Assembly: GCF_028858725.1 (NCBI RefSeq) | Contig: NC_084773.1 | Span: 5,818,350 to 5,882,349 of the forward strand | Length of the DNA stretch: 64,000 nt | Reading direction: 5' to 3' | Source of the DNA: Colius striatus | Lineage: Eukaryota > Chordata > Aves > Coliiformes > Coliidae | Shown: piece after piece, positions 34,001 through 47,000 of the stretch | How positions within the stretch are numbered: the first letter of the stretch is position 1 | Layout of the letters: every line of letters starts with the position of its first letter | Program-made: the position numbers and the translations under genes | The notes under the pieces: generated by a model | The model's database searches: none | Seen by the model: only the letters and a program-made list of their open reading frames with translations | Told to the model about the DNA's origin: nothing

Positions 34001-35700
34001 GCTTGCTAACACAAAAGAGGCCACAGTTACATAGTCACTTGAGCTGCTTAAGTAGATAAAGCAAATGAATTATTAATACCTCAGCTGAAATCGTAGGGAG
34101 CTAATAAGGATTATGTATTGTCCAGAAGGTGAACACAGACAACTTCCATCTCTACAGAGCCAAACACTTGCCCTTGAGGGGGTTGTTCAGCTCTCTAGCA
34201 GATGTACAAGGAGATGGATCTTACTTTGATGGTTCCCCAGAAGAAAAAAGGCTTTTCTTCAGCACTACATCAAGAGTGAAGCTTTTTTCTCCCCTACTTA
34301 CCTTCCATTCCTAAAAAAATCAGATGTCAGAGGGGTATCTCCACCGGTCACCACCCTTTTTTGACGTAGCCTAAGACTAGGGGAGTGGTATGGGTTCAGT
34401 CTCTCAGCCCTTACTCTGAGTCATTGTACATGCACTTCAAGGAAGTGATATGGAGCACCGTACTGACCTCAGTGGCTGAGTTTCCTCATTGCAGGATCCA
34501 TCATCATCTGGAGATAAGCATGTAACACTCCTTCTTTACAAAAAAACCCAAACTCTTTATTTTATATAGATTATTTTGAGAAGTGATTAACTTTTAAGAA
34601 GTTGTACTTTGTTAACTAAGGCATCAGATGATGGCCAGGCAAAGCCAGTATGGTTACAAAGCCTGTGTTACCAGTGGGGGTCTGAAACCTGCTGCCCAAA
34701 CAGCAAACTTGGACTTGACATCACTTGAAGAGAGCAGAATGAAGATGTGTAGGTAGATGAAAAGACATCCTGACAAGGTAAAGAAAATTTGCATGTGAAT
34801 TTTAAGCAAAAACTACTACTGCTAACAAATCTTTCCTCAGTTGCTTATGTCAACCATTTTCATCTTAAAGGGAAATTATTCTGATTTTTCACTATTAAGC
34901 AGTTTTAGACTGGTGCTTCCTTAAGCTACCTGTTTGGCCCCTTTCCTCAGTAGCACTGTTTCCCTCTCCCAAAACTTGTTTGCCTATCTCAGCAGGCCAA
35001 ACACCCTGACTGATGGACAGATAACAATTCCCTCCTGAGTACAGTGTTGCCTCTCCAGCTCCTTACCCCAAGTACAGGACGTGCTTACAGTGTGATGAGA
35101 CAACATAACTCCAAAGCTGTCATAATTACCCATTTATTTCACATTTGCCTTCACATGGACAGCCCAATAAAATTACAAAGCAGTTAATGAAGCCAAGCCA
35201 CAAAAATAATCAGTCCCTACTTGAACAAGGTAACGTACACACATGTCACCATGAGCACAGCATAAGGAGCTAGAGGACTGTTCCCACCAAGCTTCGGGTG
35301 CCAAATTATCCTCAGGAGTTTTATATGGCAAGTGCAGGGAAAAGCTCCTGCACAAAGCAGGTGGGTGGCTGTGCCTTGAGTGCACGTCGCAGGCTGTAGT
35401 TGCTTTCCCAGGGAACTCCAGGCTCACTGAGAGGTGAATCCCAGCCTGGGCCTCTTTCATTACCTTGCCTGCGGATACGGTGTGGTGCGTTGCAGCTTGG
35501 ATCCATTAAACCTACGCTGGGGTCACCTGTGGCTCCTGCTTGTCCTGCACAGCTGCTCCTGAGCTTGGCTAAGTGCTCGCTGCTGATAAAACACCCTCTT
35601 CTCAAGAGACTGTTGCTTCCTCTCTCCTGCTAGGCTGGCCGTGTTCGCGTTCAGGTCTGTGAAACCACTCCAGTTGCTCCAGCGCTATTAAATGTCTTTA
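31089..35700. other. Gene-poor spacer with one weak candidate terminal exon
   Basis: The stretch is mostly featureless. A + strand acceptor-like tract ending TTTTTTTTAAG at about 33680 is followed by an open frame to 33935. An AATAAA lies at 33995-34000, 60 bases after the stop. A second exon-like segment lies at 33359-33488 but its phase does not fit the first. I do not recognise the encoded peptide and treat this as unproven. Confidence 0.35.
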
Positions 35701-35749
35701 TATAAGTTTTTATTTATTTAATTTGGCTTATTAAAGACAAAATATTAGT

Positions 35750-36330
35750 CGTCCCTTCCGCTTCTCCTCCGGGTGCGAAGGGCACCGGCGCTGCCCGGCA
35801 GCCGCCTTCCCCCCGCCCAGAGCTGCGGGCGGCCGAGCGGAGCCGATCCCGCTCGGGCCGAGCCCGGGGCCGCCGCCGCTGAGCCGGGAGGGCGCGGCGG
35901 GGCGGGCCCGCGCGGGGCCGGTCTCCGCCCGGGGCCGGTCCCAGCTGCGCCGCTCCGCTCCGCCCCTCCCCGCGCGGGGCGCGCACCCCCGCGGGCAGCT
36001 CCGCGGGGCCCGGCCGCGGCCGCAGCTCCCGCCTCCGCCGCGCCGAGGGGCAGCCGGCGGGCTCCCGCGGCCGCGCAGCGCCGGGCCGCGCCGTCCCGCC
36101 TCCGCAGCCGAGACGCCGCCGAAGATGTGGGGCTGCCGGCGCTGCCGAGGTAGGAGCCCCAGCCGCCGGGGCCTCCCGCGGCCTCCCCGCCCGCACCGGG
36201 GGCGGCTCGGCTGGGGCCGGGCGCCCGCCGAGGCGCCTCTTCCCACCCGCGGCTGCGGAGCCGGGGGTGCCCACGGGACGGCCCTCGGCCCCGGAGATGT
36301 CCCACGCGTGTCGGGGCAAGGCTCGAGGGG
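35750..36330. promoter_or_regulatory. Orphan CpG island
   Basis: This strongly CpG-rich block sits isolated in AT-richer surroundings about 15.8 kb upstream of PFKFB4. Such islands usually mark promoters. On the + strand it contains an ATG at 36125 in the context GCCGAAGATGTGG. Eight codons follow (MWGCRRCR), then a GT donor at 36150 (CGAG|GTAGGAG). A phase-matched segment at 37151-37237 after TTGTTTACAG would continue AIALLLTVMVGCC, making a signal-peptide-like start. I could not extend this to further exons, and the gene it would serve is unknown. An alternative far-upstream PFKFB4 promoter is another possibility. Confidence 0.5.
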
Positions 36331-37458
36331 ACGGGTCGTGCGTTCTGGGACACCTCGGTGTGATCTCTCCCATCCGGCTCCACCGCGGAGTGAAAGGGTG
36401 GCCGGCATCCCAAAAGGCTCGGGAGGTGGGGAGTGGGATTCGCGGCTTCTGCCGCGAACAGCCCAAGGCAGAGGGAAGGCTTGGGAGATGCGGTGTGCAA
36501 AAAGGGAACCGTCGTGTACCAGTGGCTGTTTGCTTTCTGAGCTATTTTTGGAAATTGCTTTGCTGTGAGGGATTTTTTTCTTTAACTGCCTGTGGGAAGG
36601 AGCGTTTACATCGCGCTCCTCCAAGCGCTGGTGCTGTCCATTGGCCCGGGAAGGCTGTAAAATCCGTGCTTTGGCAAATACCGATCCAACCACTTAGTCC
36701 TTCCCCTATTCCTAATGGCAACACCATAAAAACAAGTAATCTGCATCTTCTTTATCTTGCCCTGTGAGGTTTGGCCGCTGGCTCGTCGGAGCCCTCCTCG
36801 GAAAAGGCCGGCCCTCCCCGAGGGCTGGGGGTCTGGTGTGTCCGTTGGGCACTTTGTGTAATGCAGGGTGACAGCTGTGACGCAAATGCAACAGGACTTT
36901 TGAAAGCAGGCACAGTCTTGTCATGTTTGGCCATTTCCCCCCCCTTTCCAGGAAAATTGTGTTCTGTAGGCTTGAAGATAAACCTGGCACCTTCCTGGGT
37001 TGTCCTGTGTCGGGGGGCAGGGCTGGGAGGCTGAAGCAGAGTGGTGTTGTGTGCAGGTGTGTTAACGGGATGGGGAGCCTTGGCCTGGCACTCTGAGTTG
37101 CCTGGCTGTGGTTCCTGCCCAGTGATTCAAGTGATTGCTGTTGTTTACAGCCATCGCTTTGCTTCTGACTGTTATGGTAGGCTGCTGCCCACTTCATTCA
37201 TGCCTGACTCCAAGCCAGGGCATGCAAATGCATTTCAGTAAGGCTGATGGTTTCCAAACCACTCGGATTAAAAGGAGGACCCCGATTCAGCTGTTGGAAC
37301 ACAGTGACAAGCCACTGCTCAGCCGTGGCTGAACTGAGAACCCTTCATTGTTCTCTGGGTCACTGGTGCGATGCTTGCGCCAGTGTCTTTGATAAGCAGT
37401 GAGTTGTTGGCTGTGCCAGGGAGCTGCTGAAATGGGTAGTGCTCTCGTAGCCTGGTTC

Positions 37459-38040
37459 AGTGCTGAGTCTATAGCAGGTCCTGTTGTGCTCATAGGGCTC
37501 AGTGCTGAGTCTATAGCAGGTCCTGTTGTGCTCATAGGGCTCAGTGCTGACTCTATAGCAGGTCCTGTTGTGCTCATAGGGCTCAGTGCTGAGTCTATAG
37601 CAGGTCCTGTTGTGCTCATAGGGCTCAGTGCTGACTCTATAGCAGGTCCTGTTGTGCTCATAGGGCTCAGTGCTGAGTCTATAGCAGGTCCTGTTGTGCT
37701 CATAGGGCTCAGTGCTGAGTCTATAGCAGGTCCTGTTGTGCTCATAGGGCTCAGTGCTGACTCTATAGCAGGTCCTGTTGTGCTCATAGGGCTCAGTGCT
37801 GACTCTATAGCAGGTCCTGTTGTGCTCATAGGGCTCAGTGCTGAGTCCATAGCAGGTCCTGTTGTGCTCACAGGGCTCAGTGCTGAGTCTATAGCAGGTC
37901 CTGTTGTGCTCATAGGGCTCAGTGCTGACTCTATAGCAGGTCCTGTTGTGCTCATAGGGCTCAGTGCTGAGTCTATAGCAGGTCCTGTTGTGCTCATAGG
38001 GCTCAGTGCAGAGTCTATAGCAGGTCCTGTTGTGCTCATA
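37459..38040 (+). repeat. 42-bp minisatellite, 14 copies, open on both strands
   Basis: Fourteen tandem copies of a 42-bp unit (ending TCCTGTTGTGCTCATA) differ at very few positions. The main variable site alternates GAG/GAC. Because 42 is a multiple of three and the unit lacks stops, the + strand reads as SAESIAGPVVLIGL repeats and the minus strand as STTGPAIDSALSPM repeats. The open frames reach 219 codons (+) and 274 codons (-). The high copy identity points to recent expansion or homogenisation. I regard the frames as by-products of the period, not as proven genes. Confidence 0.93.
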
Positions 38041-41000
38041 CAGCCCTTTGGAGTTTGAGGAGGAAAAAAAAGTTGAAGAAACTTGAAGACTTTTAAAGAT
38101 TTTAATAACATTAATTCAATTTTATGTTGCTAAATGTTGAAGAGAAACCAGTTAACAGGAGGCAAAAATGTACTAAACCAGGCAGAGCTCAGAGTGATCT
38201 CATACAGGGTCGACTGATTTTTGTAGTGCTCTGCAGAGAGCTTGAAGATGGGACTGCATGTGGACAGTTGTGGGACTCTTGGTGCTCATCCAATATGTTG
38301 CAGAGCAGTTTACAAAGTTTCCAGTAAGTTTGCTTAATGTGTCCTTACTCAGTTGGGAGGCACTCCCATAATTATGGCTGCAATTAAAAGCAATAACATC
38401 CATTTACATAAGATGCCAGTCCTTTTAAATTGGCGCATCATCTAATGAGAGTATTCGTGTAGGGATAGTTATGCAGGGCCCAAAGCTGAGAGCATTTTGG
38501 GGAGGATTTTGTTTCAGAACTTTTTTGAGGTCATTTGAAGGAAGGGTCTGCTTTGAGAGAGGACATTTTGTTACCAAACAGTACTAAGTTATAAACATCA
38601 CCCTTACCAGGGGTGGGATGTTGTTGGATTAAGTGCTTCTAGCACTTTATTTTTTTAATGTATCATCCATCTAATTTAAAAGAATCAGCCTGGTTACACC
38701 ATTATTTTTCTCAATTTCATTGCGTCAAATGTTCCTTCTGCTCTTATGAGTAAGAGATTTGGTAAATCCAATGTGTGGATGATATCTAATTGTGATGAAG
38801 CGCTATGGATGTGTTCTAAATTGCTCACTGAAGTTGCATGGTTTCCTTGGGGCTTAACCTCTACATCTAATGTCCAAAGATTGTTCTTGGGAAATAAACA
38901 TTAGGTTTAAATGCTGGAAAACATCTCATATTTGGGGAATGCTTCATCCTTCTTCTAAAGGAAATGCCCTGGTGTGGAGTATTCTCACCTTCTCACTCCA
39001 TATGTTTTGTTCCTTTGATGTTTGTGGGGTTTTTTTTCTGGCTTGGTTTGGGGTTGTTGTGGGGTTTTTCTTGGTTCAATTTACTGAATATACTGTAAGT
39101 TTATGTCCCCACACCCTGGGTGGGGCAGGGCCTTGGAAAAAGTCCCAAGGCAAATGTAGTAGAAAGTAAAAAAAGAGCCCAAAATACAGCTGAGGAAGCC
39201 TTAGGCCTGAGAAGTGCTGGGTTCCTTGGATCTGCTCCATTTTTCCCCAGAAGCCTTACCCCCCTGCTGCCCATTTTCAGTCAAATAATTAGTCTGTTAA
39301 TCTTTTGTCACAGACACAGCACTTGACTTGCAGTCTCTGAGAGCATAAGAGATTAAGTAATTAACTTGTATAAGGGAGTAAAAGAGAATAAGGAACTCCA
39401 AACTCACTAGTCTAGTTGGGCTCTCCAATGGCTAAAACTAAGTGACTTAAGTTGATTCCTGGTTTTATATCAGATGCTCAAAGTGAGGATATAGGAAAGT
39501 TCCCCTCACTGTTTCACATAAGTGGTTATTTTCAGAGGTGATGGATCTATTTCAGGTATGGTTTACTGTGCAGAGGGATAGTTTCTGGAAGAATGCTGGC
39601 CTGGCTGGCTATGACATGATATTACATGGGGTCATATTGACTAATAATGAGGCTCGTTCTTGGGTGCCTGATAAAACCTGGCCTTAGATATTGTAATCAC
39701 ATGCTAATTATGAATGCTAGTCTCCAGGTGTACTTAATGTATTACCCAGTGAAGTACTGACCTTGTAGCTGTCAGGTGGTGCTGTGTGGTTAAGCAAAAT
39801 CATTATAATGTGGTGGGCCTGTGAATTTGTGTCCATGCAAAGAGAAGAAATACTTGTGCTTTGTGCATAAAATGGGCAAGCTTGCCCGTGCTGTGGTAAC
39901 AGTGCAGTTGTAAGTGCTTCTCTGGTTGTGTTTTGGTTATGTCAAACTCTCATTTGAGAAGCTGGCGAATTGAGGGGCTCTTTTGGATGTTGTTGTCTGC
40001 AACACTGAAGGATCTGAAGCAGTTCACCAGACTTGATTCTGAAATCTTTAAGTGTTGTAGCTGCCATGGTAGGTCCTGAATGCAAATGTTGAGTCTCCTA
40101 ATTGCAACTGACTTTTATCCATGTGACACAAACGGGATGTTTTCTAATGGTTTATTAATGAAACAGATCTGTCATGAGTGCCCTTGTGGAAATAATGTGC
40201 CTGTTACAGCATAAATTTATATGTTTTGGTATAATTTCAGCACCACCAGTTACTTAGATATGCAGAATGACTACATGACATTAGTTTCCAGATGATTCAG
40301 TACTTTACCATCTTGTTTACAAGCCACACATAAGTAGGAAAAATGCAGGAAAGGGTAAATCAGAATGGGGCTTAGTTCTTATCTCCCTTTTCACTCTGAA
40401 GTTGACCACCTAACTTGTTCATGTTCAGAAGTATAACTGTTGGTGACATTTTCTTCTCACTCTGCTTAGTGTCACATCTGTTGGTGCCATGGTTTAGAAG
40501 CTGGCTTCACATGTGTTGTGCCTTGGCACTGGGAAGGGGTGGGCTGTTGGGAGAGATGTGCCATCCATGCTCCCTGGCAGCTGTTCTCTTCTAGAGTTAC
40601 AACATCTCCCTGCCAGGCACAAACCTGTTGTAGGGTTGGTACGTGTCACTGAAGTGATACCTCCAAGTGATTTAGATGTGCTATTTCTGCCTTGCTGGGA
40701 AAATCCACTTGTGGTGTTGCATCTTTTGAAATGGATTCACGTGTGAATGACTTCCTCACCTGCAGACTGTGGCATACTTGGCTATTTGGGTTAGCCTGCA
40801 CTGGAACTGCAGAGGCTTGATTTGGTCCTGTATGTGTTTTAGGTGCACGAATAGGAAGATCTCCTTAAGTAGCAAGAAATCCTCATGACTGCTTTATATG
40901 CAGTTTGCCAATGGGTAGTTTAAATCAAAAGATGCAAGAGACTAAATACCTGTGGTGATTTATTTGTAGTTAAAAGCTTCCATATGACTACACACACCCC

Positions 41001-44000
41001 TTTTGACATAAAGTAACCAAGGAGCACAACAAACACGAGTTGTTTTAATGCATCTATAACTGCTTCTTCAGACAATGATTGCTGCCACAATAACATTTGG
41101 GTTTAAGGCTAGCTTTTTTTTTTTCCTTTTAAGTTTTCTTTTATGTTGATATGTCCCTGGAAATCTAATTAACATTGTTGGTTAATAACAACAATGGTGG
41201 GGTATTCTTCACCCTATGAAGCTCTGCAACATTTACCTTCTGCGTTAAGGAGGGAAAAAATAGAAGAGCTTTGTAGTTTTTTTCTACTACCAAAATGAAA
41301 CTGGTTTCCCCAATACAATGGGGAGATTTCTGGGGTTCGTGAACTCTTGCCATTAAAAAACCTCAGATGGCTTGTGAGAGGTAGGCTGATGGGTGAAGAA
41401 GGAGGGGGGAAAAAAGCTGCAAGGGAGTCTTTGCTGTGGAGGAAACAAGCCCTCCTGTTACAGCTGAAGTCATTACTCATTTTTGGTAGGAAATTGATAT
41501 AGCTGCTTTCCCCCCCAAGTGAAATGTTCTGTTTGGAGAGTAGACTGTGGGGACCTTACAATTCAAGCAATTCTGGAATAGATGGATTTATGTTTTGGAG
41601 TTGCAATTGCCTTTATTTTTCCCCCAGCTGGGTCAGTTCCAAGGACTTGAGCTCTTCTGGTGTCAGTCTCGTGTCTGATGGGACAGGTCAAAGCACTTTG
41701 TGTAGTGGGAGCGCTGGCAGGGCAGCTTTGCTCTCCTAGTAGCCAGTTTTCACTAAAATGTAGGAGACTAATGTTTTTGAGGACCTTTTTGCATCAAATG
41801 AGCTTCAAATCAGTCAACAACTTGAGATGTCTTTGAGGAAGAGGAGATCCAAGGAGGATGCAGAACAACCCACTGTGAGGTGGCTAGAACCAGTAAGTCT
41901 GGACAGCTGGTGTTTCACTGGAAGAGGCAAGTGTGAGGGCTAGCGTGCCTGTTTGCTTCCCCCTCCCCATCTTCATATCCCATATGTTTTGCTCTCAATT
42001 TATATTTAAATTTAAGTTTCTGAAAGTGTGTTTACCCACTCTGGTGCCAAAGGCTCTCGCATATGCTGTATGTGATGGAGTATGGCCTTCTGCAAACCTA
42101 TTGCAGCATGAGTCTCTTTAAAGAAAACAAACTTATTTATTGGACTATAAAGAGAATTCAGGAGGTTTATTTTAAGAAAAGGTGATTTTTCTCCTAATAT
42201 TATGTTGGCTACTCTCCCTTGCAGTGTTTCTCCTTGCAAGAACTTTTGTTTTGTAGCATTAGTGTTGTTTAGCCTGTCTGCACTCCGTAAATTAGATTAT
42301 TTTGCCTGTTGGTAATTTTATTACTCTTATTAAGCTTCCTCATCTGCATATTGATCCTGTTAGTCTCAAGAAGCTGATGAGCCATCTAGCTGCACTTGCA
42401 AAACACACAGAAAATGAGAAATCAGCCCTGGAGGCTATGAAGACTGACATTCACCAGTGATTTGCATCTCAGTATGTCTTGCCTGTGTTGTTGGTTTTTT
42501 TCCCCTCTTGACTGTTAAGTTTTAGACTACATGACAAACGTTGTAGTTTGCTAAATTAAGATTCATTGTGCCTTTGTTATAAATTCTGCTATTGATAGCT
42601 TCTGAGAAGCTTTGCTTGTGTTTTCATTTGGATGAGCACGCTCCTTTTTCATAAAGCTTAAGAAGATTTCCAGAGGCAGCTGGCGCCACATACGCCATGA
42701 GGTTTTTTTTCCTCGTGTCAGTTTTCCATGCTGCCTTTCCAGAGGGATTTATTCTTTGTTTTCAGAAACCTGTTTTCTTGTCTCTGTTGCCTATGGAACA
42801 CACAAATATAACCGTAGGTGTACATAGAGGACTTCAGGCCCTGTCCCTGCCCCATTAATTCGTTTGCTTTCGCTTTGGCTGCTGTGGGCTTTTTCCTTAA
42901 CGACCTACTTCTCCCATATGGTAATATATGCTGGAGCTGTTGGACCTTTCACTCCCATGCCCTTTTTCTTTGTTTATTCTAGCTCTCAGTCAAGTGTAGT
43001 CCCTTTTATAATGTGAAGTTGTACAACCTCTGCCTGGGTGGTTCTGTCTATTTACCTGTTCTTTATGTCACTGAAATGTTTGAACCCCCCTGTTTTGTTC
43101 TTGTTCTGACTTCTCTGCACAGTCACTGCTGCTTCTAACATCTTGTTTTTCTTTCTTTCTTTCCCCCTTCCCGTCTGGCATCTTCTCCTCCCATGATTTG
43201 ACCTTGTCTTGCTCTTGTCTCCCCATGCCGTTTCACGTGTTCACAGGGTTTCAGCTTCTATTATGTGCTGATGACTCACAGATGCACTCTACACCCCTGA
43301 TGGTTTGTCACTGGGTCCAGTGGCTGTCTTCCTTCTTTTTCTTTTCAATTTCTCCATCAGCAGTCATTCAACATTTTGAGCTCCAAACCCCAGATGGTGT
43401 TTCTTAAGTTTTCTTTACCTCTTGGCTCTTAAAACGCTGCCACCTGAAGGGTAGCTTTGTCCCAAAGCCTTAATTGTTTAAAAAAATTAATTAGGTTTAC
43501 ATCACACATTTAGATCACATGCAAATTCTGTGTACTCTTTAATATATTATTCTCCTTTTCTAGCTTGTCAGACAACTCTCCTAATGCATGTAATAAGGAT
43601 TTACAGATGTTTTTCTTTAAAGTAGCTGCCCTGAGAAGTTCTTCTTCTGAAGACAGTTGATAGTGCTTGGTTTTAAAGATAGCGTTAAGTGTTTAAGTTC
43701 CACTCTGAGAAGGAAGCTGCCCCTGTTTGCTGTTTTTTCAGATCTAGCTGTTATAAACCAGTGGGATTCCTGGCATCCGAGCTGAGTGAAAGGACAGAGT
43801 ATACATATACGTCATAAACGTTAAAATACAGAAGATGAAGCTAGCTGTGAGTGAGCACAATTCATAGGCCTTTCAGCCTGGAGAAGGGTTGTCTGTTTTA
43901 CTTAAAATTGCTAATCCTTTCCTTGTCCTCGTTTTAACTACACTTAGGTGTAATAGCAAACCCAAACTTGGAATTGGGGATGTTTCTCTAATGTGCCTGG

Positions 44001-47000
44001 AAAGGAGTAGGGAGTTCTAAGGTGATGGGAACGCTTTCAGATGGCTCAGTAGAGATTTTGCTTTTTTGCAGGTTCAAGATGCACGAAGACAAACATCCTG
44101 TTGGATGAAACTTTGTTTGCTTTTCCATCTCTCTCAAATGTTAATCATGCTTTGGTTTTCTGGGGCTGTATCTCAGATTCCAGGTAACTGATGCAGTGCT
44201 GGGTAAACAGTCTCACTGCTGTTTCACACTTCCAAGGAAGAGGAGAGTGTACCTGGGTTTGCTCAGCCATCCAGTGGTTGTGCAAGGCTGTACGTGCTGT
44301 TGCTGAGGTAACAACCTCAGATACTACCAGAACAATGTATGGGAACAACTGTCCTCAGACTTACCATCTTGGAAATGCAGTACTTCAATTACCTTCTAGA
44401 CCTCTGAATGTAAATAGGCAATTTGTGCAAATGCCGTGGATTTTAATGTCCTCTTTCTGTACTTTTTAAAATACACTCCCTCAGGTAAATAGTTTGAAGT
44501 CCCTGGTGTACAGTAAGCTACAAAGGGGTTTTTAATACTGGATTGTACTCAGAAAACATGATTCTTGAAATCTTTGCTTCATGTTGCATCATAACAGGAA
44601 GATTTAAAATGTTGCTTAATGTTGTGGTGATGGAAATAGTCGTAAGCAATACTTGAATACCTGGAAGCACCACTTGAGCATCTGGCCTATTTTTTCCAAG
44701 GAAATAACTTCAAATTTCTCTCAGTTGAAGCTGGGAGGTGGCTGCTTGGACTGGAGGTGTAAAGAATGAGTGATTTATCCTTCAGGCTTAAAGAATAAAG
44801 GCAGACTGGCTTTACATCTACAGCTCACGTTAGACTTAGCACAGGAAACTTCTCCCATTCCACAGGTAATCCAGTGTTAAGACTAATGGCATCTCATTGA
44901 TGGGGTTATTTATTCTGAAATGTGATAAACATGTAAACTAACATGTTTGTATATTTAGAAGTAACGAAAGGACTCTGAATGGCCACACTTTCAAGAATGA
45001 TTTACATTAACATAATAAAAGAACAGAGTGACAGTGTAGCAAGATGTATTTTTTTTGTTGGTAATACTGTATGTGTGAACCTCAGTGTATTCTCTGGGAT
45101 CCTCATGCAGTCCATGTATTGATGAGATGATGTTCTGCTGATAAAACCTGTGTCTCCCCAAGTAGTCTTAGATTATCTGATAGGTTTTGTATGCATGCAA
45201 TACCAGTGTGGGTTCTGTAGCAAGTGATCCAAGACTTCATCGTACAAGTGTTACAAGAAACCCCCTTGTATAGCTAGTGTTTGTTTCCTGATCAAGAGGT
45301 TGTCATGGTTTTGAAAACACAAAAGTATGCTGGAATCAAGCCACACTGTAAGGGATACAGCACTGTTTGGCATGCAGGATGAATAACTATCACAATGTTT
45401 CAGTAGATGACAAAGAAAACATAATGAATGCAAATGTGTGGGAATCAGCCCCCTTCCCAGCCAAAGTGTGCTGTGAAGCTTCTGATGTCCTGAGCCCAGT
45501 CAAACCTGCCTTCCTTTGTATCAGATGTGTTAATGATCATTAGAATAAGTAGGAACTTGTTTTCTCACCTCTTCATACCAACATCATCTGCTTGGATTAA
45601 TTATTGTTCTTGTCTCTGCTAAGGAATGTTAGTTTCAGTTTAAGGAGTCTCTAGAATCTGTACAGCTTTGTCTGTGGGGAATCTTGGACATTGTTTAAAT
45701 CTATTCCCAATTGTACTGAAGAGATTTCTTGTTCTTAGTAGTAGCTCATTCTCATATAAAGCATGATTATACATGGGTGTTTTTCTGACTCTCTTTGGTA
45801 GATTGATCTGTAGCTAGGAAGTCTAACAGAAGTTGTTTTAAAAGAGTTCATTTTACCAAAAATGTGTATTGCTGAAGGCAGATCCTTTTTTCATTCTGAA
45901 TCCTTAATGGCTTTGCTTGTCTTTGAGGGAGCAGTATACTTCAAGACAACTGGAATTTTTCCCCTTTAGGCAGTGATAAGAAATAGGAAATGGAGTGGAT
46001 GATGCCATGATGGAGTGGATTATTTGTTGCTTAGAAGAAATGGAGTAGGAAAGGGCTGTCTATCACAAGGCCTGGTCCTCATGATTTCAGTCGGTTTCAA
46101 ATACAGTCCTAAATGGAGGGATGTGTCAAGATGAAATGGGGAACCTGCTGAACCTGTCATGTGAGATGCTTGAAATTTTTGAGGACTTAGTGGGTCATTT
46201 TTGTTGGCATGACTCCTGGGATATTAAACTGTGGGGAAACAAAAAAGGATGGTACTTTTGGTTGAGGAGAAAACCATAGGCAGTCTTGAGATGGGAAGTC
46301 TTCATTTAAGAGCTGACGTAGAACAAGTCCCAAGCAACTGAACTGAGAAGGTATGAATCAATGATGTAATTTTGCTAATGCAGTGTTACATATCTCTTCC
46401 TTGATTGCTCATTGTGCTTGCTAAGCTTTTCATGGGAAGGAACTTATTCTATTCTTTGTGAGAAGTTGAGTTTTTAACTGATGAGGGATGTCTTCCACAG
46501 AATGACTGTTCCTGAGGCATTATCTTTGTCATCATCCAGGAGCTCAGGAACAGTCTGGGAGGAAGAGCTGCCTTTTTGGTTGCTGCTGCAGCTTCCTTTA
46601 TCTCTAGGTTTCCTTGGCAATTGAAGAGCAAAGTCGAGTTAGTACTTGCCTTACAAAGGTGACAACATACCCAGCAGCTGGTCATTGTGTTTTTGGGAGC
46701 TTGTTAAGGACTCCTCTTCCCTAGTGAGGAAGAACCTGCCAGGCTTGATCTGTACTTCAGAAATATGAGAATTACCTGGGGGAGGGAACAGTCTGTCCCC
46801 TGAGGTGGTGTTAGTCTAATAAGGGATGTGATTGAACAGGCCAAGTGTCCCATCTGCTGTATGGTAGTTTTGGTCATTAGAGTAGAAACTTGGTTCAGTC
46901 TGAGAGTTTGGATGCTGTTATTAGCCAGAAGCTGCAGCTTTTCACCATCTAAGAGTACTGTAACAAGTGCTTGGTCAAAACAAAACCATCAGCACTGTAA

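Noticed and set aside
22000-35700. Endogenous retrovirus or LTR fossils
   Set aside because: I looked for protease, reverse transcriptase, capsid and envelope motifs and for paired LTR ends. Only CR1-type reverse transcriptase text was seen.
37287-38111. 274-codon minus-strand repetitive frame as a gene
   Set aside because: The open frame follows from the 42-bp period and lack of stop triplets. There is no promoter, splice site or homology to support it, so it is kept only as a repeat and a finding.
42297-42465. Globin-like peptide LHIDPVSLKKLMSHLAALAK on the + strand
   Set aside because: The similarity to the globin LHVDP motif is limited to a few residues. The frame is bounded by stops within about 55 codons and has no other globin motif nearby.
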